A stretch of DNA of 55,516 nt from an uncultured Actinomycetes bacterium (GTDB taxonomy: Bacteria; Actinomycetota; Acidimicrobiia; Acidimicrobiales; Ilumatobacteraceae): the NCBI GenBank assembly GCA_903872155.1, contig CAIQJP010000030.1, positions 1 to 55,516 of the forward strand. The letters run 5' to 3'. The position numbers and the translations under genes were made by a program. How positions within the stretch are numbered: position 1 is the stretch's first letter; the number at the start of each line of letters is the position of its first letter. A model generated the notes under the pieces. That model saw only the letters and a program-made list of their open reading frames with translations. It had not been told where the DNA came from and made no database searches. Of the stretch, positions 33,966-42,479 are shown one piece after another.

Positions 33966-35324
33966 GTGGATCGACGAATCTATGGCCTTGAGAATGAATA
34001 TGGAGTGACGTGCACTTTGCGCGGTCAACGTCGTCTCAGTCCCGATGAGGTCAGCCGGTATCTCTTTCGTAAAGTGGTTTCTTGGGGACGAAGTTCCAAT
34101 GTCTTTCTCGAAAATGGCTCGCGGCTCTACCTCGATGTCGGTTCTCATCCTGAATACGCCACTGCTGAATGTGACTCAATTTATGACGTCGTCGTTCAGG
34201 ACAAAGCTGGCGAGCGGATTCTCGAAAACTTGGTTGGTTCAGCTGAAGAGCGGCTTCGCGAAGAAGGAATACGCGGAACTATTTATCTCTTTAAGAACAA
34301 CACCGATTCGGCGGGTAATAGTTATGGGTGTCATGAGAACTATCTGACGTCTCGCGAAGACGATGCAAGTCTGCATAACTCTGTATTGATTCCTTTTTTG
34401 GTCTCCCGAATGATTTTCACTGGGGCAGGAAAGATCGTTCAGACGGCCCGAGGTCCGATCTATTCGATCACGCAACGGGCCGATCACATTTGGGAAACGA
34501 TGTCCTCGGCGACTACTCGTAGTCGTCCAATCATTAATACCCGCGATGAACCTCATGCGGATGCCGAAAAGTATCGCCGCCTTCATGTCATCGTTGGAGA
34601 CTCGAATATGAGCGAGTATTCCAACTTCTTGAAAGTTGGTTCGACCGCGTGTCTTTTGCGCATGATGGAGGATCCCAAGTTTCCTTTACGAGATATGACC
34701 CTCGAAAATCCGATTCGAGCCATCCGTGATTTCAGCCATGACATCACCTGTCGTAAGACGGTCAACTTAGCCAGTGGACGCGAAGTGAGCGCTCTCGATA
34801 TTCAGCGCGAATATCTCAATGCTGCGCTTGAGTTTGCCGAAACTCGAGGTTTTCAACCTAATGAGCAAAAGGCTCTCGACATGTGGAAGTACTGCGTTGA
34901 GTCGATTGAAGTCAATCCACTTTCATTAGATCGCGAAGTGGATTGGGTCATCAAACATAAGTTGATCGATTCTTATTGCGTCAAGAATGGCTTGGAATTA
35001 GGGGATCCAAAAGCGCAACTGATTGATTTGCAATATCACGATGTCGTGCGTAGTCGTGGTTTGTTCTACAAAATGCAGAGTCGCGACTTAGTTGAGCGTG
35101 TCTGCACAGACGCCGACATTATTGAAGCGATGGATGTTCCTCCTCAAACCACTCGGGCGCGCCTGCGTGGGGAATTCATCAGGGTCGCCAAAGAGAAGAA
35201 GCGTGACTACACGGTTGATTGGGTTCATCTCAAGCTCAACGACCAGGCGCAAAGAACGGTTTTGTGTAAAGATCCGCTCAAGAGTCGGGATGAACGGGTC
35301 GAAAAACTGATCGCATCTCTCTGA
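33966..35324 (+). CDS. pafA: Pup ligase PafA
   Basis: A 452-residue ligase. It begins [16 protein letters not shown], the PafA hallmark, where the Glu pair region binds ATP/Mg. Also visible are [12 protein letters not shown] and [27 protein letters not shown]. It joins the C-terminal Glu of Pup to Lys of target proteins with ATP. The GTG start follows TACCTT by 7 nt. It shares the fold and several motifs with Dop, encoded 2.6 kb upstream. Genes pafB and pafC, which follow pafA in mycobacteria, are absent. Confidence 0.97.
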   Translation: MDRRIYGLENEYGVTCTLRGQRRLSPDEVSRYLFRKVVSWGRSSNVFLENGSRLYLDVGSHPEYATAECDSIYDVVVQDKAGERILENLVGSAEERLREEGIRGTIYLFKNNTDSAGNSYGCHENYLTSREDDASLHNSVLIPFLVSRMIFTGAGKIVQTARGPIYSITQRADHIWETMSSATTRSRPIINTRDEPHADAEKYRRLHVIVGDSNMSEYSNFLKVGSTACLLRMMEDPKFPLRDMTLENPIRAIRDFSHDITCRKTVNLASGREVSALDIQREYLNAALEFAETRGFQPNEQKALDMWKYCVESIEVNPLSLDREVDWVIKHKLIDSYCVKNGLELGDPKAQLIDLQYHDVVRSRGLFYKMQSRDLVERVCTDADIIEAMDVPPQTTRARLRGEFIRVAKEKKRDYTVDWVHLKLNDQAQRTVLCKDPLKSRDERVEKLIASL

Positions 35325-35368
35325 GGCGTCATGTTTAGTGGGTGTCGACGCTGTACGGTTAAAGGGTC

Positions 35369-36019
35369 ATGAGCGAAGGAATTGAAATCTCTGAGGACAG
35401 CGCATTGGTTGAAACCGATGACGCTGCAACCGGTGAGGCTATTCGTACGGACTTGAGTGAGAAACAGCGGACGCAAATGCGGGCTGTTTGGGAATGGGTT
35501 TTTGTAGTCGTGATCGCTATTGGTGCAGCGTTATTGATTCGGCTGTTCTTGTTCCAGCAGTACTACATTGACGGTCCAAGCATGCAGACCACATTGATGC
35601 CCCAAGACCGCGTTCTTGTCAACAAAATGTCCTACAAGTTGCACGATATTCATCGAGGTGACGTGATTGTTTTCGATCGTGTAACGAACGAAACTCAACA
35701 CGATGATCTCATTAAGCGAGTCATGGGTTTGCCGGGTGAAACTTTAGAAATTCGCTCATGCATCGTGTATGTCGACGGCGTGCAAGTTGATGAGCCGTAT
35801 CTCAATCCAGAACAAACTTCGCAAATTGAACCGAGTGCACGATGTGGCTCGCACACTGATATGGCTCCCTTGGTAGTTCCCGAACATATGGTCTTTGTGA
35901 TGGGGGACAATCGTGTGCAAAGTTTTGATAGTCGCGACTTTGGGCCTATTAACACTGGAAAAATTCGTGGTCGGGCCTTCGTGGTTATTTGGCCAGCAAG
36001 TGCTTGGGCCTGGCTCTAG
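35369..36019 (+). CDS. lepB: Signal peptidase I
   Basis: A 216-residue S26 peptidase. A polar N-terminal tail is followed by one membrane helix (about residues 42-60). The catalytic Ser71 lies in DGPSMQTT and the general-base Lys116 in DLIKRVMG; the MGDNR motif near the C-terminus is present, then SFDSRDFGPI. It cleaves signal peptides of exported proteins outside the membrane. A TACGGT box lies 9 nt before the ATG. It sits close to tatB and tatC, an export-related grouping. Confidence 0.95.
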   Translation: MSEGIEISEDSALVETDDAATGEAIRTDLSEKQRTQMRAVWEWVFVVVIAIGAALLIRLFLFQQYYIDGPSMQTTLMPQDRVLVNKMSYKLHDIHRGDVIVFDRVTNETQHDDLIKRVMGLPGETLEIRSCIVYVDGVQVDEPYLNPEQTSQIEPSARCGSHTDMAPLVVPEHMVFVMGDNRVQSFDSRDFGPINTGKIRGRAFVVIWPASAWAWL

Positions 36020-36022
36020 CGA

Positions 36023-36736
36023 TTACACATTGCGGGCGAAGGCGTCCACCATGCGGTCGGTGTAGTCGCTGAACACACCATCAAGCCCCATTCGGATGCC
36101 GTCGTCAAGCACATAGTCCTGTTGCATGTCCCAACCAAGGGCGTAACGATTAAAACGATGGAATAACGTGACGAGTCCGCCGTTCCAGTCAGTGTGATGC
36201 ATGTTGATGCAGTCGATGCCAGATTCGTGCAATTGAGCAGCGCGCCGTTCGGGACCATCCTTTAAGCGGCTGAGTCGTGTTGAATCAACAAGTTTTGCCT
36301 CGGTCAGAGACCTCCAACTTGCGACGACTTGCCACTTGTGGTGACAGAGCCAGAGGCGTGGCTCTAGTTCTGGCTTCACGAGGCGAACCGCATCAAGAGT
36401 TGGGTTCAACGCGGCGGGGTCTTTGACATCGAGCGAAAAATCAAAATCACCGCTGACCGAATCAAGCATCGCGGCAACTGTTGGGATGTGAATGGGTAGA
36501 TCTTTCTGCGCGATCTCGGCAATGGGAATTTTTCGTCCACGGCGACGCACAATTCCGTCGTGATCAAGAACAGCAAAGCCGTCGGAGGTCACCCAGACGT
36601 CACTTTCGAGTCCAGTGGCTCCGAGCCGTAACGCCAGCTGAAATGACTCGATGGTGTTTTCGGGGGCGTAGGCCCGAGCCCCGCGGTGGGCGAAAGCAAT
36701 CGGGGGGTCGATCAGAGACGGAAGGCGTTGCTGCAC
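36023..36736 (-). CDS. Glycerophosphodiester phosphodiesterase (second copy in window)
   Basis: A 237-residue GDPD enzyme with AFAHRGARAYAPENT at the start of the fold, the metal block LESDVWVTSDGFAVLDHDG, and a C-terminal DGVFSDYTDRM. It differs clearly from the copy at 10704-11474 and has no transport partner here. It is on the opposite strand to its neighbours, converging on lepB with a 3-nt gap and diverging from tatB. A GTG at 36736 is the likely start; no signal peptide is seen. Confidence 0.85.
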   Translation of the reverse strand: MQQRLPSLIDPPIAFAHRGARAYAPENTIESFQLALRLGATGLESDVWVTSDGFAVLDHDGIVRRRGRKIPIAEIAQKDLPIHIPTVAAMLDSVSGDFDFSLDVKDPAALNPTLDAVRLVKPELEPRLWLCHHKWQVVASWRSLTEAKLVDSTRLSRLKDGPERRAAQLHESGIDCINMHHTDWNGGLVTLFHRFNRYALGWDMQQDYVLDDGIRMGLDGVFSDYTDRMVDAFARNV

Positions 36737-36811
36737 GAGATGATGATGTCATGGTCGAGGAATTCCAGCAAGTCTTGAACAGCGGGGCTCTCAATGTCGA
36801 CCCTCGGTAAT

Positions 36812-36817
36812 TAGACT
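36812..36817 (+). promoter_or_regulatory. -10 element of tatB (TAGACT)
   Basis: TAGACT ends 6 nt before the GTG start at 36824, as in the leaderless genes elsewhere in the window. Confidence 0.5.
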
Positions 36818-36823
36818 CACTGT

Positions 36824-37132
36824 GTGTTCAACTTGTCGGGAAGCGAGATCGTCGTCATCTTGTTGTTGGCGCTGATCGTGCTTGGACCTGAAAAGCTTCC
36901 CGAAGCGATTCGCAAGTTTGGTCGGGTGTACAGCGAGATCCGAAAAATCAGCAATGGTTTTCAGAGTGAGTTCAAGAATGCTTTTGATGAGCCGATGCGA
37001 GAACTTCGCGAGACTGCACAGTTAACTCGTGACGCAGTCTTGAAACCACTCCAAGACGAGCCAGAACCAAAAAAGCCCGAAATACACAAGCCCGAAGTTG
37101 TTCCGCCTTCTGAAGTCGATGGTGACAATTGA
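36824..37132 (+). CDS. tatB: Twin-arginine translocase subunit TatB/TatA family
   Basis: A 102-residue protein with the family layout: one N-terminal membrane helix (EIVVILLLALIVLGPEKLPE), the LGPEKLP hinge, an amphipathic helix (AIRKFGRVYSEIRKISNGF) and an extended charged tail. The GPE at the hinge and the length favour TatB over TatA. It is part of the Tat export system for folded proteins. GTG start; the stop overlaps the tatC ATG by 1 bp. Confidence 0.88.
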   Translation: MFNLSGSEIVVILLLALIVLGPEKLPEAIRKFGRVYSEIRKISNGFQSEFKNAFDEPMRELRETAQLTRDAVLKPLQDEPEPKKPEIHKPEVVPPSEVDGDN

Positions 37133-37926
37133 TGAAGTTGCCTTTCGGAAATAAGAACAAGGTTAAGAAAGATGCGTCAACTGAAGATGCGATGACTTTG
37201 ACTGAACATTTGGCCGAATTGCGCTCACGAATTATTCGGGCAGTTTTAGCCGTTGCCATTGGCATGATGGGTGTGTTGGCCTTTTATGAGCCAGTTCTCA
37301 AATTCTTGCGCCAACCTTATGACAATGTCTGTCAAAGGCGTCCTGATCTCGTAACAAACTGCGACTTCTATTCACTTGGTCCGCTTGAGGGATTTAATGC
37401 TCGGTTAAAGATTTCTTTGTACGGCGGATTGATCTTGGCTTTGCCAGTGGTTCTGTGGCAGATCTGGCGATTTGTGGTTCCTGCACTGCACGCCAAAGAA
37501 AAGCGTTACGCAATTCCATTTGTCTTTTCGTCAGTTGTGCTCTTTTTACTTGGTGGATTCTTTGCTTATTTCACGCTCGATAAGGGCCTTGAGTGGTTGA
37601 TTTCATGGTCGGGGAGCGATGTTCAGCAAGCCTTCCAGATTTCTAAATATGTGAGTTTCGTCGGACTCATGGTTGCGGCCTTTGGAATTGGGTTTGAATT
37701 CCCGGTGTTGTTGGTGTTCTTGCAACTTGTCGGAGTTTTGAAACCACGACAGTTGATTGAAGGTTGGCGAGTCGCCATTGTGGTCATTGTGGTGATAGCA
37801 GCAGTCATTACGCCGTCTGGCGACCCGATTACCTTGATGCTGTTGTCGGTTCCGCTGATTGTTTTCTATTTCATATCGATCTTGATCGGTCACCTCGGGA
37901 CGCGGAATCGTCCTGTTGACGCTTAA
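37132..37926 (+). CDS. tatC: Twin-arginine translocase subunit TatC
   Basis: A 264-residue protein with six membrane helices. The N-terminal motif MTLTEHLAELRSRIIRA (residues about 22-38) and a conserved loop after helix 1 form the signal-peptide-binding face. It is the core receptor of the Tat translocase and works with TatB. I prefer the ATG at 37132, overlapping the tatB stop, over the TTG at 37129. An extra charged segment precedes helix 1. Confidence 0.95.
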   Translation: MKLPFGNKNKVKKDASTEDAMTLTEHLAELRSRIIRAVLAVAIGMMGVLAFYEPVLKFLRQPYDNVCQRRPDLVTNCDFYSLGPLEGFNARLKISLYGGLILALPVVLWQIWRFVVPALHAKEKRYAIPFVFSSVVLFLLGGFFAYFTLDKGLEWLISWSGSDVQQAFQISKYVSFVGLMVAAFGIGFEFPVLLVFLQLVGVLKPRQLIEGWRVAIVVIVVIAAVITPSGDPITLMLLSVPLIVFYFISILIGHLGTRNRPVDA

Positions 37927-37958
37927 GCCACCGTTCAACGAGTTCCACGAGGCAGACT

Positions 37959-40559
37959 GTGAATGTGCGGACTGACCGGCCGGCGCTGATCGCCCACTAC
38001 AACTTCCCACTTGATCGTTTTCAGATTGAAGCGATGGACGTACTCGATGCTGGCGAATCGGTTTTGGTGGCCGCTCCGACTGGTAGTGGTAAGACCGTTG
38101 TCGCCGAATATGGGATTTCGTGTGCCTTGGCTGATGGGAAGCGGGCTTTTTACACGGCCCCGATCAAGGCTTTGTCGAATCAGAAATATAACGACCTTGT
38201 TGAATTGTATGGTCGAGACAAAATTGGACTTCTGACGGGCGACAATGCGGTGAACGGAGAAGCGCCAATTGTGGTCATGACCACAGAAGTGTTGCGCAAC
38301 ATGATTTATGCGCGTTCACGCGCATTGGACGACCTGGCTGTTGTTGTGCTTGATGAGGTGCACTTCATTCAAGATACGTTCCGCGGTCCAGTGTGGGAAG
38401 AAGTGATCATCCATCTTCCACGCAAGGTCAAGTTGGTGTGTTTGTCGGCCACAGTGAGCAACGCCAATGAGGTGGCCGATTGGATTAGCACGGTTCGTGG
38501 TCCGACAAGGTTTGTCGTTGAAGAAAAGCGTCCAGTCGAACTGGAGAATCTGTACATGGTCGGCGACAAGACGGCCCAGCGTGAGCATCTCTTTCCCACG
38601 TTGGTTTCGGGTCGTCCGAACCCTGAAGCAGCACGCCTTGAAGAACTGACTCGAAAAGTGAGTGGTCGGGGGCAAGTCAAGGGTCGACCGCGGCGGGCGC
38701 TGTATACACCTAGTCGACTTGAAGTAGTGGATCGTCTCAATGAAGAAGGTCTACTTCCTGCAATCTTTTTTATCTTCAGCCGAAATGGTTGCAATGAAGC
38801 GGCACAATCGTGTTTAAAGCAAGGTTTACGTTTGACATCGCCCGATGAACGTCGTCGTATACAAGAAATCATCACGAGTCGCTTGGGTGATATCGACGAC
38901 GATGATCTTGATGTCTTGGGCTATCCACAATTCGTTGCGCAATTGGAAGCGGGCATCGCGGCTCATCACGCCGGATTGGTTCCACCATTCAAAGAAACTG
39001 TTGAAGCGTGTTTCGTTGAGGGTCTTGTCAAGATTGTTTTTGCCACAGAAACACTGGCCGTTGGTATCAACATGCCGGCCCGTTCAGTCGTGATTGAAAA
39101 ATTGTCGAAGTTCACTGGTGAACATCACGAGTTTTTGACTGCTGGTGAATTTACGCAATTGACTGGGCGTGCGGGTCGACGAGGATTAGATGACAAAGGT
39201 CATGCAGTCGTTTTATGGAATCCGTTTGTGACGTTTGAGCAAGTCGCAGGGTTGGCGAGTTCGCGTACATTTCGGTTGACCTCGTCATTTCGGCCGACGT
39301 ACAACATGGCAGTCAATTTGGTTCGCTCATATTCAAGTGAAGAAGCCCGTCACTTGCTCAATCTCTCGTTTGCTCAATATCAAGCAGATCGTGATGTTGT
39401 CAAAATTGAAACGCGTCTCGATCGACGTTTGGAGCAACTTTCAGAACTTCGTCTCGCCGCTGAAAGTCCGTTCGGAGATATTCACGACTATCGGGCACGG
39501 CTTGAAGGAACGCTGGGAATTCGTAGTGAAAGCTCCATTGAGTTCGCCATGGCACGGCTTCGACCTGGTTCGGTGATTTATGTCGATAAGGGTAAAACCC
39601 CAGGACGCGCCGTGGTTTTGTCAACGGCAAATCGTTCAGGCGGAGTGAAGCTCACGGTATTGACTGCTAAACGGGCGACTCTCAATCTTTCGTCGCGCGA
39701 TTTTCATGAACCGCCTCGACCACTTGGTCAGATTGAACTTCCCGAGCCATACGCTCCGACTCAACCAGATTTTCAAAAGATTGTCATCACTCGTTTGCAT
39801 CAAGCGCGAGAAGTCGCCAGTGAATGGAGCTCGCCCGAACCTGGCCGACAGGCCGTGCATCCAGTGGAAGATGATCCCGACTTGCGTGACCGCCTGAAGG
39901 CAGCGGCTCAAGCCGATCGGGTATCGCGCGATGTTGACCAACTGCGAGAACAAGTGCGTGGCAAAGGAAACTCGGTTGCCCGAAAATTTGAACGAGTCCT
40001 GCGCATTCTTCAGGACTGGGATTATGTGTCGGGTTGGTCGTTGACTGAAAAAGGTGAAGTGCTCGCGCGTACTTTCCATGAGAGTGACCTCTTGATCGCT
40101 GATTGTATTGATCGGGGATATCTCGATGATCTAGATCCCGCATCGCTGGCAGCGTTGGCTTCAGTGTTTGTCTATGAACATCGTTCGAGTGAAGCGCCTC
40201 CTGCTCCTTGGTTTCCATCGGCAGAGGTTCGTAAAAAGTGGCGCCGGATCGAGTCGGTCAGTCGAGAACTGCAAGCAACTGAAGAAGCAGCGTCCCTGAA
40301 TCAACATCGGGCGCCGGATCCGACGTATATTGCAATCGCATATGCATGGGCAGCTGGTGAAGGTTTCGCCGAAGTCGTTGAGGCTGAAGAATTATCTGGT
40401 GGAGATTTTGTGCGCACGATGAAGCAACTCATCGACCTCTTGCGACAGATCGGAACGATGGCGCCGATTCCGCAAACGCGTCGCAATGCTGAGGCGGCTG
40501 CTGACTTGTTAATGCGTGGAGTTGTGGCTGCATCAACATCGGTCCCCGGTGAACTCTGA
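37959..40559 (+). CDS. helY: DEAD/DEAH-box RNA helicase, HelY/Ski2-like
   Basis: An 866-residue superfamily 2 helicase. Walker A is APTGSGKT at 39-46, the DEVH box at 132-135, SAT motif KLVCLSATVSN, and the second RecA domain shows QLTGRAGRRG. A C-terminal Mtr4/Ski2-type region follows. The same gene is next to tatC in mycobacteria. These helicases are thought to unwind structured RNA for decay or processing. The GTG start follows GAGGCAGACT. The next gene starts 12 nt downstream. Confidence 0.92.
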   Translation: MNVRTDRPALIAHYNFPLDRFQIEAMDVLDAGESVLVAAPTGSGKTVVAEYGISCALADGKRAFYTAPIKALSNQKYNDLVELYGRDKIGLLTGDNAVNGEAPIVVMTTEVLRNMIYARSRALDDLAVVVLDEVHFIQDTFRGPVWEEVIIHLPRKVKLVCLSATVSNANEVADWISTVRGPTRFVVEEKRPVELENLYMVGDKTAQREHLFPTLVSGRPNPEAARLEELTRKVSGRGQVKGRPRRALYTPSRLEVVDRLNEEGLLPAIFFIFSRNGCNEAAQSCLKQGLRLTSPDERRRIQEIITSRLGDIDDDDLDVLGYPQFVAQLEAGIAAHHAGLVPPFKETVEACFVEGLVKIVFATETLAVGINMPARSVVIEKLSKFTGEHHEFLTAGEFTQLTGRAGRRGLDDKGHAVVLWNPFVTFEQVAGLASSRTFRLTSSFRPTYNMAVNLVRSYSSEEARHLLNLSFAQYQADRDVVKIETRLDRRLEQLSELRLAAESPFGDIHDYRARLEGTLGIRSESSIEFAMARLRPGSVIYVDKGKTPGRAVVLSTANRSGGVKLTVLTAKRATLNLSSRDFHEPPRPLGQIELPEPYAPTQPDFQKIVITRLHQAREVASEWSSPEPGRQAVHPVEDDPDLRDRLKAAAQADRVSRDVDQLREQVRGKGNSVARKFERVLRILQDWDYVSGWSLTEKGEVLARTFHESDLLIADCIDRGYLDDLDPASLAALASVFVYEHRSSEAPPAPWFPSAEVRKKWRRIESVSRELQATEEAASLNQHRAPDPTYIAIAYAWAAGEGFAEVVEAEELSGGDFVRTMKQLIDLLRQIGTMAPIPQTRRNAEAAADLLMRGVVAASTSVPGEL

Positions 40560-40571
40560 CGGTGATGAGAC

Positions 40572-41204
40572 ATGGTGATTAAGCACGGTCAAGATTGGGG
40601 AAAAGAAAGTGTTGCCCCGAGTGACCTTGTCTATGCACCAACTGATGGCGCGCTGGCGGCTTGCATCGGTGAGGGACACCAAAACGTTGTTGTCACAGGC
40701 GGTGATATGTGGCGCACGATCGGTGCTGAGGGTCGAGTCGTGGTGCCTGGTGAAACCGCGACTTGTTTACCGATAGATGTCATGAAAGTCGATATTCAAC
40801 TTGATGACGAATCAATATTGTCAAAAATTGCGGCTGCACATGTTGTCTTCAGACGGTCGAACTTCAGGGGAGGCTGGTTGCGCGGACCCTTGACCGTCGT
40901 GGCGAACGCTCAATTTCTGGGTGATTGGGACATCGCCCCCCGTGGTCATCCCAACGATGGTCGGGTTGAACTCACTCAAGTTGATTCAACTATGGGAGTG
41001 CGTCAAAGGTTGACGGCTCGAACGCGATTGAGTACTGGATCTCATCTTCCTCACCCGTCGATTGAGACAAAGTCCGTGAAGAATTATGTCTGTGAATCCG
41101 CTGATCAAGCCCCAACGATTTTGTGGATAGACCATCAATGTATTGGTCAAGTCAAACGCCTCAGTATTGAAGTTTGTGCCGACCAAGCATTTTTGTGGAT
41201 GTAA
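40572..41204 (+). CDS. DAG-kinase C-terminal-domain-like protein
   Basis: A 210-residue protein. Residues about 90-155 (RRSNFRGGWLRGPLTVVANAQFLGDWDIAPRGHPNDGRVEL) resemble the C-terminal domain of YegS/diacylglycerol-kinase-like proteins, where the ANAQFLG and HPNDG motifs recur. The N-terminal catalytic half of such kinases, with the GGDG motif, is absent, and the gene is much shorter than the usual 300 residues. It may therefore be a non-catalytic relative or bind a lipid or nucleotide. It follows helY closely. Confidence 0.6.
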   Translation: MVIKHGQDWGKESVAPSDLVYAPTDGALAACIGEGHQNVVVTGGDMWRTIGAEGRVVVPGETATCLPIDVMKVDIQLDDESILSKIAAAHVVFRRSNFRGGWLRGPLTVVANAQFLGDWDIAPRGHPNDGRVELTQVDSTMGVRQRLTARTRLSTGSHLPHPSIETKSVKNYVCESADQAPTILWIDHQCIGQVKRLSIEVCADQAFLWM

Positions 41205-41213
41205 GGTTTTCCT

Positions 41214-42413
41214 ATGAATGCAGCGAACGGGACGATCATTGATGCAGTTGACAATCTCGCTGATCGATTGATCGCAGTCAGCCACGATATTCATGCTCAT
41301 CCTGAATTGAATTATGCCGAGCATTATGCCCACGATCTATTGACTGGTGTGCTGACCGAATACGGGCTCGATGTCACCCCGCACGCGTATGGAGTCGACA
41401 CTGCTTTTGAAGCAGTTGTTGGCGACCCCAATGCTCCTGAAGTTTTGGTCTTATTGGAATACGACGCATTGCCTGGCATCGGACATGGTTGTGGTCACAA
41501 TGTCATTGCTGCTGCTGGTCTTGGGGCAGGTCTCGTGGCCGCTTCGATGGCGCGCGATCTCGGCGGTCGAGTGCGCATTCTTGGTACTCCTGCTGAAGAA
41601 GGTGGTGGTGGCAAAATTGCGATGGCCCGCAATGGCGCCTTTGCAACTGGTGTCGCTGCAATGATGATTCACCCGGCAGATGCCGATCTCATCAAAATGG
41701 ATTCGATCGCGATTCATACGGTTGATGTCACGTATGAAGGTAAAGCAGCGCATGCGGCAGCAGCTCCGTGGGAAGGAAGAAATGCGCTCGACGCGGCCGT
41801 CCTTGGTTACATGAACGTTGCCGCGTTGCGCCAACATATTCGACCAACGGAACGCATTCACGGCATCATCACCGAAGGGGGCGAGAAGCCCAACATTGTT
41901 CCGCGTCGCGCCGCGGCCACTTGGTACGTGCGTTCAAATACCATTTCAACATTGCAACCGTTGAAACAAAGAGTGTTGAATTGTCTCGAAGGTGCGACAA
42001 GTGCTTGCGGATGTTCAATGTCGGCAACATGGGACGATCACACATACGCCGATGTTCGCGACAATATGGCGGTGGTCAATTCGTATGTTCACAACATGGC
42101 TTCACTTGGTCGCATAGTGCGGGACCCACGAACTGAGGGTCGGGCAGTGATGGGTTCAACAGACATGGGAAACGTGTCGTACCTGTTGCCATCAATCCAC
42201 CCGATGGTCAAAGTCGCTCCCGATGGGGTCGCGATTCATACCGAGGACTTTGCGCACTACGCCGGGTCAGAATCTGGCGATGAGGGAGTTCTCGTCGGGG
42301 CTAAGGCCATGGCAATGACGGTCGTCGATTTGTGGACAAATAGCGATTTGCGTTCGGCGGCTGCCACCGAATTCGCAACTGTTTCGTCCGATGTTGATGT
42401 TTTGGCTCGTTAA
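41214..42413 (+). CDS. M20-family amidohydrolase (AbgB/PM20D2-like)
   Basis: A 399-residue metallo-amidohydrolase. Visible motifs are HDIHAHPELNYAE near the N-terminus, GIGHGCGHNVIA (metal-binding His), the TPAEEGGGGK acid pair, and HTEDFAHYA near the C-terminus. The set matches the M20D group that hydrolyses N-acyl amino acids, aminobenzoyl-glutamate or dipeptides of unusual amino acids. Zinc ligands are inferred. The ATG lies 9 nt after the preceding gene and has TAAGGTTTTCCT upstream. It may share an operon with helY and the DAG-kinase-like gene. Confidence 0.85.
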   Translation: MNAANGTIIDAVDNLADRLIAVSHDIHAHPELNYAEHYAHDLLTGVLTEYGLDVTPHAYGVDTAFEAVVGDPNAPEVLVLLEYDALPGIGHGCGHNVIAAAGLGAGLVAASMARDLGGRVRILGTPAEEGGGGKIAMARNGAFATGVAAMMIHPADADLIKMDSIAIHTVDVTYEGKAAHAAAAPWEGRNALDAAVLGYMNVAALRQHIRPTERIHGIITEGGEKPNIVPRRAAATWYVRSNTISTLQPLKQRVLNCLEGATSACGCSMSATWDDHTYADVRDNMAVVNSYVHNMASLGRIVRDPRTEGRAVMGSTDMGNVSYLLPSIHPMVKVAPDGVAIHTEDFAHYAGSESGDEGVLVGAKAMAMTVVDLWTNSDLRSAAATEFATVSSDVDVLAR

Positions 42414-42465
42414 TCGCCGGCAATTCATTTTTGGTCTATTCCACCATCGGCACCGTCTGACCAAC

Positions 42466-42471
42466 TAGCGT
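42466..42471 (+). promoter_or_regulatory. -10 element of the tandem ThyX-like gene (TAGCGT)
   Basis: TAGCGT ends 8 nt before the GTG start at 42480. The spacing is slightly longer than in the best leaderless cases. Confidence 0.4.
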
Positions 42472-42479
42472 GAAAAGCC

